Below, one piece after another: positions 12,762 through 23,700 of a stretch of 64,000 nt of DNA. The translations under genes were made by a program, and so were the position numbers. The notes beneath the pieces are model-generated. The model did not search any database, was not told where the DNA came from, and saw only the letters and a program-made list of their open reading frames with translations. Position 1 is the stretch's first letter. Every line of letters starts with the position of its first letter. The DNA is from Acanthosepion esculentum (taxonomy: Eukaryota > Mollusca > Cephalopoda > Sepiida > Sepiidae), in the NCBI GenBank assembly GCA_964036315.1, contig OZ038517.1:51776455-51840454 (forward strand). The letters run 5' to 3'.

Positions 12762-12998
12762 TTCATTGATGCATGTTTCATTAAATAATACAGAAAAGTT
12801 TTTCTATTTATTTTAAGTAAGTTCCTTTCATATTGTCTGATAATGGCTTATGTAAGCCGAAGCCTTAGATTGGATTTAAACATGTATCAATATGGTGATT
12901 TCCTTTCGTCTTTCAATGATAATGTTATTAAGCTTATAACATACTTAAAATAAATCGACAAAACTTGTCTATATTATTTAATGAAACATGCATCAATA
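12762..12998. mobile_element. MITE-like inverted repeat truncated by the LTR element
   Basis: Bases 12762-12843 are the inverted complement of about 12933-12998 (tgcatgtttcattaaataat pairs with attatttaatgaaacatgca), with a central region gataatggct...aagccgaag. The right arm has a small deletion and runs directly into the 5' LTR at 12999. A related copy sits beyond the 3' LTR at 19676-19861. No protein is encoded. Confidence 0.65.
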
Positions 12999-13365
12999 TG
13001 TAACAGAGAGAGTTTGGGAACCACACACAAATAGACACACATATTTTTTAATTGAAATTGGAGTAGATTTGAACAGCGAAATTAGATCAGAACAATTTTG
13101 TGCATTCTAAATTTCTTAGCGCAAACTCTCCAGCTGTGTCTACATCTTCAGTCGACCGTGAATGGATGAACATCACTTCTGCTTTCTGGATCAAACCAAA
13201 CACAACGTGGGCAGGAAGCAGGATTAAACCAGTGGACCGGTCGAATGATCTACGGATGCTCAGGGGACCTACGGTTACTCCCTTAAGTTCGGTTAAGACC
13301 GATTAGACACCTCAACCCAGAGAGTAAGACGTCGGAGGTTGAGGGGCTGGGTCGAAAGTGTTAGA
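12999..13365 (+). repeat. 5' LTR (short form)
   Basis: Begins TGTAACAG and ends near GTTAGA (13361-13366). It matches the 3' LTR over both of that repeat's halves but lacks the 947-bp segment found there. The right ends stop matching after ttaga at 13365 and about 19646. Diverged at several positions, so the insertion is not new. Confidence 0.8.
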
Positions 13366-13384
13366 CTGGGTGCCGTGACCAGGA
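13366..13384 (+). promoter_or_regulatory. Possible primer-binding site
   Basis: Immediately after the LTR is ctgggtgccgtgaccagga. A TGG that could pair with a tRNA 3' CCA lies at about 13367. The matching tRNA cannot be named from memory with confidence. Confidence 0.35.
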
Positions 13385-13769
13385 TAGACCCGTGGGAATT
13401 GTCACGGCCGTCTGAAAGAGGTGAGAGGGTTGCATTTGTTTTGTCCAGTCGGGACCAAGTAAGACCAGAAAGGACTCTAGTCTTTGGAGTATATTGGTCT
13501 AAAAGGGACATAAGGTGGAAAAGAGAAGGAAGTAACAGAAGGAGGAAATAGAAACAAAACACGGAACGGCGGACCTCAGGTAAGTCACTTTTTGGTTTCC
13601 TTTGTTCGCTCATTGCACTTAGATCTGCCAGTAATATTGTTGATCTTGTTTTGACTTTGTCGACGTTGTACGCAGTTGAAGCACCACCACCGTGTTAAGT
13701 ATTTTTTTCCTTTCGTTCTGTCGTTGGTCTCTCTCCTCGTGGGAAAGTGGTAGTTGACAAGATGCTAGG

Positions 13770-14340
13770 ATGAGCGTAGCAGGATCAGATGCCACAGATG
13801 ACATTGGGGACGTGGGAGCCCCCGAAATATCGATGGGTTTCAGGAGGCTGATAGGTAGCATGAAGCTACCTACTTATAAAGGAAACCCTGCAGACCTGCA
13901 CGAATGGATTCTGTCCATTCAGAAGAAGCAGGTGATCTATGGCCTCTCGGACCAAGAAATGGTGCTCCTAGCTTACGACGCCGCAGCGGGACAGGTGTCC
14001 AAATTCATAGGGGGGTGGTACAGAGAAAACACGGCCCTAACGTGGACCGAGCTTAAATCCGCTCTAGTCCGGCAATACGCAAGTGAGAGTACGGCCATTG
14101 AGGCAGTCTAGAAATTATTCGGGCTGCAGCAACAAGAAGGAGAGACTAATGAGGAATTGGGGGAAAGAATCGCGGGGCAAGCGGCGTTAGCTTTTCCGGA
14201 GTTGGCGATTCGGGACAGTGGTCCTATTCAGGCCTTGTTGGCCGATGTGTATGTGGACGCGCTGAGTGACAGGGACGTGAGGGGCGATGTTCTGAAGGGG
14301 GCCGGTCAGAATAAGAGGGGGTGTAGGTAGGAACCCCCGG
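13770..14340 (+). pseudogene. gag-like gene, capsid region
   Basis: The frame from ATG 13770 runs 113 codons to a stop at 14109-14111, then stays open in the same frame to about 14328 (KLFGLQQQEGETNEELGERI). The pattern LPTYKGNPADLHEWI...SALVRQYAS resembles the retrotransposon Gag domain that builds the particle shell. The stop and later frame change make it non-functional. It is followed by zinc knuckles, as expected for nucleocapsid. Confidence 0.7.
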
Positions 14341-14352
14341 GGGCCCAAAGTA

Positions 14353-15099
14353 GTGATGAAAAAGAAGGCCCGGAAGCAGATCCAGATACGGGACTCAAAA
14401 GAAGAGGTGGAAGAGGACTGGGAGGCTGAGGCATTTCCCAATAGGAGAGCCTGGGACCTGCGTTATGGGTTTCGCAAGCCCACACCGGGCCGATATGGGT
14501 TGGTGTGCTGGACTTGCAAGTATGGTGGGCATCGGGTTCGCGACTGTCTGACAAACTATGGAGGCGACCCAAGGCCGAACTGCACGACTTGTGGCGAGTT
14601 CGGGTACAAGGCTCGGTGGTCTATTGGGGATAAAGCAAGTTAATACGCTGGTTCCCCCTACCGAGAAAGAAAAGGGTCCGGGAAACGTCGATGGGTCAAC
14701 CGTGAAAAAGTAAGAGGCAGGGTGGCCCCAGTGCAAGTAAGACCTCTGAGATGCTGGACATGTGGTGTGGTCGGGCACTTTTCGGCCAGTTGTAAGGAGC
14801 AGAGGTGTTGGCGCTGTGGAGGAGCGGGTCACCTGAGACGACCCTATCCTCACAGGAGAAAGATGGACCACACCGAACGGTTCAACCCTAACTCGAATAG
14901 AGGGGAGAAATGGGTTGCTAGTCCGAGTAAAGAGAGTCATCTGAGCTCTATCCCACCCAGGAAGGCCCCAAGACAGAAATTGGAGCCCCTAGAAAAAGGT
15001 GAACTCCTGTCAATGACTCCCACGTCTCGGTTGTCGAGAAAACGGGAGGAAGGGAGAAAACATCCGGGAAAGAGAAAGGCACAGGTACACCGATGCTAG
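14353..15099 (+). pseudogene. gag nucleocapsid region with CCHC zinc knuckles
   Basis: Two overlapping frames (14353-14643 and 14722-15099) carry CCHC knuckles, which bind the element RNA. CWTCKYGGHRVRDC (about 14506-14547) and CWTCGVVGHFSASC (about 14752-14793) are complete C-X2-C-X4-H-X4-C. A third (CWRCGGAGHLRRP) has lost its last cysteine, and CTTCGEFGYKARW has lost both His and Cys. A basic tail follows. The frame change between the parts and the lost zinc ligands indicate decay. Confidence 0.75.
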
Positions 15100-15163
15100 C
15101 GATAAGTGTATCGAGGCGGTTCTTACACAACCATATTCCGATAAGGATGGACCAGTACCGGGT

Positions 15164-15418
15164 GTGCCTGAGGAAGTGCCGATCTATTTTCTGTCTCATC
15201 GGCTCTCCAAGACTCAACAAAGGTGGCTAGTAATAGAAAAAGAGGCGTTCACCATTCTGTATGCTGTGCAGAAATTAGATTATGATTTGAGTGGGGCTGT
15301 GTTTAGCATTAAAACAGACCACCAACCCTTCAAATATTTGTTAGAGGCGGAGTGGACGAATAAGAAGATACAACAGTGGGCATTGAAGTTTTGTGGACTG
15401 GCTGACGAATTCGCCTGA
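15164..15418 (+). pseudogene. RNase H fragment of pol
   Basis: The 84-codon frame reads FLSHRLSKTQQRWLVIEKEA...IKTDHQPFKYLL, the RNase H segment that follows RT in Ty3/gypsy Pol. The usual protease and RT, which should lie upstream (about 600 codons), are missing: only 65 bp separate the gag-like frame from this one. The truncation is therefore a large internal deletion, not just base decay. Confidence 0.75.
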
Positions 15419-15419
15419 G

Positions 15420-16198
15420 GCATTTGCCATACCGGATAAGAAGGCACGAACGGTGTCAGATATAATACTGAATGAAATATTCCCGAGATATGGGGCCCCC
15501 GATCAGTTGGTTACCGATAATGGATCGGAGAATGTGAATCAGATTATGAGAGAGACGTTGGGAGAATTAAACATACAGCACATAACCACCTCTCCATATC
15601 ACCCCCAAAGTAAAGCTAAGGTAGAGAGATTTCATACGACCCTCGCTGATGTGTTGGCTAAACTAACAGATGATAATAGGGAAAATTGGGATTTATTCGT
15701 AACCCAAAGCTTTAGCAGCTGTGAGATTCTCAATGAACGAGACGACAAAATTTTCCACTTATTACTTGATATATGGCAGGGATGTAGTCTTACCTATAGA
15801 CAATCTGTTACGACCTAGGAGGAAGTATTTAGGAGAGGATCATCACCAAATAGTTTTAGAACAACAGCTTAAAGTTTTTACACGGGTGAGGAGGAGGATT
15901 CAAAGAGCCCAGAAAAGGCGAAACGATAGGGTAAATAAAAATAGAGAAGTTTCCTTCCAGAAAGGTGATCCAGTGTATTATAAAATACGCACGAGAGAAG
16001 GTAAATTGGACCAGAGAGGGAGTCCATACTATAGGATCGTGGAGCAGACGGGTTCGGTTTCCTTTGTTATCTGGGACCAATTGACCGGACAGGTAAAGAG
16101 ACTGCATGCGAATGATATAAAGCTAGCTGGAATAGGAGAATGGAACCGAAACAAAAACTCAACAGAAAAGGCTGAGGAAAACTACGTTGGTAGAACCT
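15420..16198 (+). pseudogene. Integrase, C-terminal half of core plus tail
   Basis: The 15393-15818 frame carries RYGAPDQLVTDNGSENV and SPYHPQSKAKVERFH, holding the second Asp and the Glu of the integrase D,D-35-E triad. The zinc-binding N-terminus and first Asp are absent. A frame switch near 15720 leads into the 15721-16200 frame (LIYGRDVVLPID, then a basic tail and GDPVYYKIR, a GPY/F-like C-terminal module that contacts DNA). Integrase inserts the cDNA into the host genome; this one cannot. Confidence 0.8.
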
Positions 16199-16199
16199 G

Positions 16200-16679
16200 A
16201 AGGGTTAGAGACTGAGAGTGAAAGTAAAGGGAGTGAGGAGATTGGAATTAACCCAACTACCCTTTGAAGGCTGAGTCGGACCACAGCAGGACATTCTGAG
16301 GAAGCAGGGATTGAGCCTAAGAAGAACTGAGTGAATGGGAAGAAGAGGATGAAATTCCGTTAACTCAATTGCAGAGTAAATTGCGGGCTGAAAAAGCACC
16401 TAGTGTTAATAAGGAATTACCACGAAAAACAGCGATTGGGGGGAGCGGTGCAACCCGAACCCAAGGATTAAGTGAAACCAGTACAGTGGCTGTGGTGAAT
16501 GAGTGACGGTCTGGGACTAACTGTGCATTTATCATCAGTGCTGGTGAACTGTGTGGACGGGCCCCATGCATGCACGGCGCTGGTGGTGGTGTGGGTCGGT
16601 GCTTGAAGTATCGCTCTAAGATGTAACCATCCACTAAAAACAATAAGAGAATGATTGAGTAAGACGAATTATTGCAGAC
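16200..16679 (+). other. Spacer between pol and env
   Basis: No frame of note. The sequence looks like decayed coding or leader DNA of the LTR element. No motif is recognised. Confidence 0.5.
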
Positions 16680-16955
16680 ATGGACGAGAGGAGGCTCGTG
16701 GTACTGACGATGCTAGTTGTGGTAGCTAATACCTGGGAACACAGTGAGAATACTGTATTTAAGAAGACTAGCGAAGTGATTATAACTAGATCAAAGTGGT
16801 TGATAACTTTGGTGACAGACTTGCAGCTGTATGATAAGTTACTGTGTCAGTTGAAGACCGAAGTGGACAAACTAGATACAGCCAGGACCCAAGTCGCCGG
16901 AGACTATTTACAGACTCCGGAATACCACCTTAGCTCAAGAATCTCTAATACTTGA
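16680..16955 (+). pseudogene. Env-like protein, N-terminal part with signal peptide
   Basis: The 91-codon frame starts with MDERR and a hydrophobic stretch (LVVLTMLVVVANTW, about residues 6-19) that looks like a signal peptide. It continues with TRSKWLITLVTDLQLYDKL, a pattern seen at the start of F-type envelope proteins of errantiviruses and baculoviruses. A stop at 16953 breaks it, and the frame differs from the next part. Class is inferred from motif order, not from alignment. Confidence 0.6.
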
Positions 16956-16971
16956 GAGACAATGGAAGGAT

Positions 16972-17517
16972 ATGAGTTACTATTTGAAAGGAATAAAGTC
17001 GTTACGGACCAGGCAAAAGAGGGCAGTATTACCTATATTGGGAAAGGCATTAAGCGTGTTGTTTGGTACAGTCTCTGAAGGCGAAGTGAGAGTAATTAAG
17101 AGGAAATTAGAGGCGGTAGAACAGAGACAACAAGCAATGGCTCAGTCGGTTAAAGAGAGCGTATCCATACTCAATATTTCTAGGCTGGAATGGGCTAAGA
17201 ATAGAGGGAATATCATTTGGTTGATTTCTCACCTACAGGTTTTTAGAAAAGAAGTGATAAATGTAACCACGTCTGTAACAACCGAATTACAGAAATTAGA
17301 GGGTTTTTTGCAAAGGTATTTTCAATTATTAGCTATAATGAGTAAGGTACGTCAAACAAGTCACTCTTTAACGGTGTTGTTAGAGCATGTGAGAGCACAA
17401 TTAGACATGCTGTCGCTGGGACACCTGTCTCCGAGTATAATAACTCCGGAACGAATGCCAGTGGATGGACGGGATTGTGGGAACCCATTGTTAGGGAGAT
17501 TCCTAAGATGTCGCTAG
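16972..17517 (+). pseudogene. Env-like protein, cleavage site and fusion subunit
   Basis: A frame of 181 codons. Residues 14-17 are RQKR (17011-17022), a furin-type site. Directly after it comes AVLPILGKALSVLFGTVSEGE, the glycine- and alanine-bearing hydrophobic start expected of a fusion peptide in F-type envelope proteins. A long heptad-rich, likely coiled-coil region follows (about residues 35-150). The frame ends at 17517 and overlaps the next frame by 43 bp. The gene is broken by at least two frame changes, so no complete protein can be made from this copy. Confidence 0.68.
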
Positions 17518-17939
17518 AAAAGATGCCGGCGTTGTTAAGGCCAATCGATAAGATTGATCTTGGACGGTTGAAGTCGGAGTTAGATAAGATAGGTACGCCG
17601 AATTCGGGCTGGAAAGAGAATTTGGTTGCAATAATAACCTGGCCGACCGTTGTGGGAATTATACCAATGATAGTCGTGGCCTTGCTGGTTTGGTGGTGGT
17701 TGAAGAGGCGTGCGGTGTTGTCGACCGGGCAGAATAAACTGGCACGGGAGTGCATGAGTGAAGGAGGGATTCCAGTTAGTGCACTTTACCAAGGTAGGTC
17801 CGACCCGAGTGCATTGGGACCCCTAACTGATATTGAAGAAGAGTCCACGATTGTCGTGGAAGGACCTGAACCAACAAAAGATTCGACAAAGCCTGTTGTG
17901 AAGGCGAGACAAAATCGGAGGGACAGATTTACGAAATAA
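17475..17939 (+). pseudogene. Env-like protein, membrane anchor and tail
   Basis: A frame of 154 codons with a clear membrane segment at about residues 51-75 (ITWPTVVGIIPMIVVALLV) followed by WWWLKRR as a stop-transfer signal, then a 70-residue hydrophilic cytoplasmic tail ending at 17939. Position after the fusion-like region and the single anchor fit the C-terminus of a type I envelope glycoprotein. Confidence 0.68.
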
Positions 17940-18301
17940 ATCGTTTTTTTTTTGTTTTGTTTTTTGTAATGAGACTGAAATAATTGGTAAGGAGTGTTGC
18001 GAACTCCAATAAAAAAAAAGGAAAGAACACTCGAACTAGTGAACTACGTGAAAAGGTTCTACTGCACGAGATCACCACAACAGTGAACATTAACCGGAAG
18101 TTGCATGTACATATGTATCGCAAGGACAATGAAAATATAAGTGGGCATAATGAGCCCTAAGAGGAACTGAGGACTCTACTTTTGCATGCTGGAAGAGACG
18201 TATGTTTAAGTAGACTCTAGTCAGAAGCATGTTGGACTGGGTTTTCTCATATTTTGTTGATAGGAAAGCTCGCGTCATTTACTAGTAAATGACAGATGGG
18301 T

Positions 18302-18312
18302 CGGGGAGGAAA
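18302..18312 (+). promoter_or_regulatory. Polypurine tract
   Basis: ggggaggaaa lies directly before TGTAAC of the 3' LTR, where plus-strand DNA synthesis is primed in LTR elements. Confidence 0.6.
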
Positions 18313-19302
18313 TGTAACAGAAAGAGAGAGAGAGAGTTTGGGAACCACACACAAACACACACACATATTTTTTTTATTGAAATTGGAGTAGATTTGAACA
18401 GCGAAATTAGATCAGAACAATTTTGTTTACTGACGGGAATCTGATCTAGCCCATTTGGAATTGGGTCATTAGGAAAACAATTGAAGATGATCGAGATAAT
18501 TTTTATTGGTTAAAATTGGAAATAGAGCTTACTAAGGCTATGAGGAACTTTGAAATTCACATGATTTGGGGTTGAAGGTAGCACTCGTGATAATCGATGC
18601 GGACCAAGGGTCGATTTATGAACAGCCAGGTTTATCTATATAAATGCGCACAGAAATCTGTTGACAGTGGTTGGCTTGTCTGCAGTTGAGCTGGGTAGAG
18701 AGAGGTCGGAGACTGGAAGTGACGTCAGAGATTGGAACCAAACACCCGCTAACATATTTTGTCGATATAAGTACGAAGAAGCGAATTAATCCTCCAACAA
18801 TCTAAGACTGCTACTGCTACTATTATTACTACCACTGGAAACGGAAACGTCAAACAAGCTACAATAATCAAAAGGTTATTTTTGGGCTCATCTGTCGTCA
18901 AGTGCAGTCGAGCTGGGTGGATAGTTATCGGAGACTGGAAGTGACGTCAGGGATTGGAACAAAAACCCCGCTAACATGTACTTTTAATATAAGTACTGAT
19001 GCTTCTGCTACCACGAAGATTACTACTACTGTTTCTACCGCCGAGGAGGAACGCAACTATAAACTTTAAGCTTCGCACAGAAATCTTTATCTCTCCATCG
19101 CAAGAGTCGTATATCGTTCTGAGACGATTTCACAACAAGCTAATTACAACACACTCTCTTTCTCTCTGTCTAGAATCCAGTGTATGAGTTTTTACATCAA
19201 TTATTTTCTTTTCTGTAACCGGTTTCTTTTCTATACTATTCTTTTCTGCTATATAAAAGACATTAACAATTCAACCATTGAATAGTTGTTTCTCCGGCTT
19301 TC

Positions 19303-19371
<69 letters not shown>

Positions 19372-19646
19372 GTGCATTCTAAATTTCTTAGCACAGACTC
19401 TCCAGCCGTGTCTACATCTTCAGTCGACCGTGAATGGATGAACATCACTTCTGCTTTCTGGATCAAATCAAACACAACGTGGGCAGGAAGCAGGAATAAA
19501 CCAGTGGACCGGTCGAATGATCTATGGATGCTCAGGAGACCTACGATCATTCCTTTAAGTTCGGTTAAGACCGAGTAGACACCTCAACCCAGAGAGTAAG
19601 TCGTCGAAGGTTGAGGGGCTGAGGCGAAAGCGTTAGAAATATACAT
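18313..19646 (+). repeat. 3' LTR, interrupted by 947 bp
   Basis: 18313-18425 and 19372-19646 together match the 5' LTR. Between them lies extra DNA absent from the 5' copy. ATTTTG stands on both sides of the extra DNA (ending at 18425 and about 19371), as a 6-bp target duplication or as deletion microhomology in the other LTR. Confidence 0.78.
18426..19371. mobile_element. Segment present only in the 3' LTR
   Basis: Holds two direct repeats of about 74 bp (18679-18752 and 18903-18977), each with a perfect TGACGTCA (CRE-type) site, and a TATA-like tatataaatg near 18637. It ends with a pyrimidine-rich part and a TA run (19307-19367). It could be an inserted element or an ancestral LTR core deleted from the 5' LTR. 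Confidence 0.55.
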
Positions 19647-19675
19647 ATATATATATGTATATATATATATTATCT

Positions 19676-19861
19676 TTGATAATGGCTCATGTAAGCCGAA
19701 AGCTTAGATAGGATTAAAAAACATGTATCAATATGGTGATTTTCTTTCGTCTTTCAATGATAATGTTATTAAGCTTATCAGACAATATGAAAGGAATTTA
19801 CTTAAAATAAACAGACAAAACTTGTCTATATTATTTAATGAAACATTCATCAATGAAAAAA
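19676..19861. mobile_element. MITE-like repeat, right half
   Basis: Closely matches 12840-12998 (gataatggct...aagccgaaag, then attatttaatgaaacattca). The left inverted arm is missing here, while the right arm is more complete than in the 12.8-kb copy. Confidence 0.65.
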
Positions 19862-19884
19862 TGCTGCCTAAATATACACCTATC

Positions 19885-19896
19885 TATCTATCTCTA

Positions 19897-19953
<57 letters not shown>

Positions 19954-20004
19954 TATTATATATATATATATATATATTATTATTATTATTATTATTAACT
20001 GGAC
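19885..20004. repeat. TCTA/TA/TTA microsatellite
   Basis: Runs of tcta, ta and then tta. The ORFs of Ile and Tyr over it are spurious. Confidence 0.95.
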
Positions 20005-20236
20005 AAAGTCCGACAATTATTTTAAGACATTTTTTATGTTTATAAATTTTTTATAGATACAAATATTTAAGTAAATGCTCTGTTTTATAATAAACTGTAT
20101 TAAACAACATTTACCGGCCTGAATGTCCGAGAAATTTTCATAGAAAATTTTCGTCCTCCGACAGGAATCGAACCTGTATCCTATACGGAACCATCATATA
20201 GCCTGACATGCCTTAACCGTTTGGGCTACAGATATA
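20005..20236 (-). mobile_element. tRNA-derived SINE
   Basis: On the minus strand the head reads tagcccaaacggttaaggca (A-box-like) and ggttcgattcctgtcgga (B-box-like), the two internal RNA polymerase III promoter boxes of a tRNA. The tail (ctcggacattcaggccggta...) ends with a segment shared with the copies at 49.6-50.2 kb. Several lines of the family occur in the window. Confidence 0.82.
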
Positions 20237-20887
20237 TATATGAGAGCGTGTGGGTGGGGGTTGCACAAGGATGTATTTATAGAAAAGGCATGGGGAAGTA
20301 ACTTTTTTTGATAGATCTATTTTCCTGGAACACTGTTTTAAGAGTAATATTTTATAAATTTCAACCGACTTTAACTAACCAATGAACGCCGAATGTTTCC
20401 TTATAAGGTAGCGGCTGATCTCTCAATTAGCAATTACCATAAGCACATTCACTCGCATGCCCTGAATGCTCTTTTCGAAGCGAACATGCCTCCCTGTTAC
20501 GACGACGGCATCAGGGAATGGTGCACAGCAACGAGTTGCGAAATCGAGATCAGAGCTTAGGGAGACTTATTCATCCAAGAATTTACAATTTCACTGTCTA
20601 GCTGCAGGTAAGCCGTACCTTCTGGCTGCACCCACCCACTGCACAAAAAAGGAGCCAGGTCAAGGATAAATTACGGATGTCTGTGGCGTATTTGCAGAGT
20701 ATTGTACAGTGGCACGTGAGACGTCGTTCTGCTGCATTCCATTTGCGGTAGGGTGTATAAATACGACGGGTTAGTTGATGGGATTTATATATTCAGGCTT
20801 CTTATTGGCTATTTGTATTTCATTGGGTGACATTACTTCCCGAACGATTTTACGAAAGCAACGATATTAAGAGAATGTAAAATGTAA
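20237..20887. other. Unassigned spacer
   Basis: The minus strand of 20258-20301 reads VTSPCLFYKYI, a possible scrap of the CR1/Jockey-like LINE. The rest gives nothing recognisable. Confidence 0.4.
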
Positions 20888-23400
20888 TCTGATGCAATAC
20901 AGTCTAAAATAATGCTAATAGACATAATATAGTCTAATAAAATGCAGCCCCCACCAAATACTACCAAATAAATAGTGGCTAAAAATAAAGCATTCATATA
21001 TAATGCAGCCTAAAATCATGCGATTAAATATATTGCAGCCTAATAAAATACAGGCTAAAATAATGCTATTAAATATAATGCAGCCTAAAAAAATACAGCC
21101 TAAAATAATGCTATTAAATATAATGCAGCCTAATAAAATACAGCCTAATATAATGGTATTAAATATTATGCAGACTAATAAAATACACACTAAAATAATG
21201 CTATTAAATATAATGCAGACTAATAAAATACAGCCTAAAATAATGCTATTAAATATAATGCAGCCTAATAAAATACAGCCTAAAATAATGCTATTAAATA
21301 TAATGCAGACTAATAAAATACAGCCTAAAATAATGCTATTAAATATAATGCAGCCTAATAAAATACAGCCTAAAATAATGCTATTAAATATAATGCAGAC
21401 TAATAAAATACAGCCTAAAATAATGCTATTAAATATAATGCAGCCTAATAAAATACAGCCTAATATAATGGTATTAAATATTATGCAGACTAATAAAATA
21501 CACACTAAAATAATGCTATTAAATATAATGCAGCCTAATAAAATACAGCGTAAAAAAATGCTATTAAATATAATGCAGCCTAATAAAATACAGCGTAAAA
21601 TAATGCTATTAAATATAATGCAGCCTAATAAAATACAGCCTAATATAATGGTATTAAATATTATGCAGACTAATAAAATACAGCCTAAAATAATGCTATT
21701 AAATATAATGCAGACTAATAAAATACAGCCTAAAATAATGCTATTAAATATTATGCAGCCTAATAAAATACAGCCTAAAATAATGCTATTAAATATAATG
21801 CAGACTAATAAAATACAGCCTAAAATAATGCTATTAAATATAATGCAGCCTAATAAAATACACACTAAAATAATGCTATTAAATATAATGCAGACTAATA
21901 AAATACAGCCTAAAATAATGCTATTAAATATAATGCAGCCTAATAAAATACACACTAAAATAATGCTATTAAATATAATGCAGACTAATAAAATACAGCC
22001 TAAAATAAATGCTATTAAATATAATGCAGACTAATAAAATACAGCCTAAAATAATGCTATTAAATATAATGCAGACTAATAAAATACAGCATAAAATAAA
22101 GCTATTAAATATAATGCAGACTAATAAAATACAGCCTAAAATAATGCTATCAAATATAATGCAGCCTAATAAAATACACACTAAAATAATGCTATTAAAT
22201 ATAATGCAGACTAATAAAATACAGCCTAAAATAATGCTATTAAATATAATGCAGCCTAATAAAATACACACTAAAATAATGCTATTAAATATAATGCAGC
22301 CTAATAAAATACAGCCTAAAATAATGCTATTAAATATAATGCAGCCTAATAAAATACACACTAAAATAATGCTATTAAAAATAATGCTATTAAATATAAT
22401 GCAGACTAATAAAATACAGCGTAAAATAATGCTATTAAATATAATGCAGCCTAATAAAATACATCCTAAAATAATGTTATTAAATATAATGCAGACTAAT
22501 AAAATACAGCCTAAAATAATGCTATTAAATATAATGAAGCCTAATAAAATACAGCCTAAAATAATGCTATTAAATATGATGCAGCCTAATAAAATACAGC
22601 CTAAAATAATGCTCTTAAATATAATGCAGACTAATAAAATACAGCCTAAAATAATGCTATTAAATATAATGCAGACTAATAAAATACAGCCTAAAATAAT
22701 GCTATTAAATATAATGCAGACTAATAAAATACAGCCTAAAATACTGCTATTAAATATAATGCAGACTAATAAAATACACACTAAAATAATGCTATTAAAT
22801 ATAATGCAGCCTAATAAAATACAGCCTAAAATAATGCTATTAAATATAATGCAGACTAATAAAATACACACTAAAATAATGCTATTAAATATAATGCAGA
22901 CTAATAAAATACAGCATAAAATAATGCTATTAAATATAATGCAGCCTAATAAAATACACACTAAAATAATGCTATTAAATATAATGCAGACTAATAGAAT
23001 ACAGCCTAAAATAATGCTATTAAATATAATGCAGCCTAATAAAATACAGCGTAAAAAAATGCTATTAAATATAATGCCTGCCTAATAAAATACAGCGTAA
23101 AATAATGCTCTTAAATATAATGCAGACTAATAAAATACAGCGTAAAATAATGCTATTAAATATATTGCTACCTGATAAAATACAGCCTAAAATAATTCTA
23201 TGAAAAATAATGCAGACTAATAAAATACAGTCTAAAGTAATGCGATCAAATAAAATGTAGCCGAATAAAATACGGCCTAAAATATGACAAACAATTAAAT
23301 GATGGCTTAAAGTAATGAATCATATATAATGCAGCCTAAAATAATGCTATTCGATATAATGCAGCCTAATAAAATAAGACTACGAAATAAATGGTGACTT
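20888..23400. repeat. 45-bp minisatellite array, open on both strands
   Basis: About 50 copies of a 45-bp AT-rich unit (taatgctattaaatataatg followed by a cag(c/a)ctaataaaatac phrase). Because 45 is divisible by three and the unit lacks stops in one plus and one minus frame, frames of 343, 358, 346 and 330 codons appear (21003-22034, 22009-23085 plus; 20915-21955, 21969-22961 minus). One extra A near 22008 shifts both strands. Variant units recur at multiples of 45 bp, showing block duplication. Units decay at both ends. I read it as non-coding satellite DNA. Confidence 0.93.
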
Positions 23401-23700
23401 ATGACAATGCATTCACAGAATAGCAAGACAACACGACTGAATATCAATATTAGAAGCCAGAATACATGCTTCTCACGAAAAGGAACAGTCCATCATACGA
23501 ATTACGAACTGGATACACTAATATCAAGTAAATTTTATTACTGACTAATTATATCTTGACCTTTTTAAGTCTAGTCTTAGCCATTATCTTTTCGGCATAG
23601 CTCCAAGAGCTTCGCTTCTTGCCCATTCTTATGCTTATACAGCACCACACAGTAATCCTCTACCTTGAGTGGCTCTTGGACCTTGTATTGAGTTAACATT

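Larger units (their letters stand above)
12999..19646 (+). mobile_element. Degraded Ty3/gypsy-type LTR element with an env-like gene
   Basis: Two related terminal repeats (12999-13365; 18313-18425 plus 19372-19646) bracket, in order, gag with CCHC knuckles, an RNase H piece, a partial integrase, and an envelope-like gene. Protease, RT and the first half of integrase are absent. A purine-rich tract precedes the 3' LTR. Several stops and frame changes make it defective. GC content is higher than in the flanks. Gene order and Env features fit env-bearing Ty3/gypsy (errantivirus-like) elements; family placement is inference. Confidence 0.82.

Noticed and set aside
13293..13613. 106-codon minus frame over the 5' LTR and leader
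   Set aside because: Antisense shadow of LTR and leader DNA; no motif.
20150..20236. Functional tRNA genes on either strand (also at 47.46 and 49.8 kb)
   Set aside because: A and B boxes are present but the acceptor and anticodon stems do not pair well and a SINE tail follows, so these are SINE heads.
20915..23085. Four 330-358 codon frames as genes
   Set aside because: They arise from a 45-bp satellite on both strands; a one-base insertion shifts them all and no start context or domain is seen.
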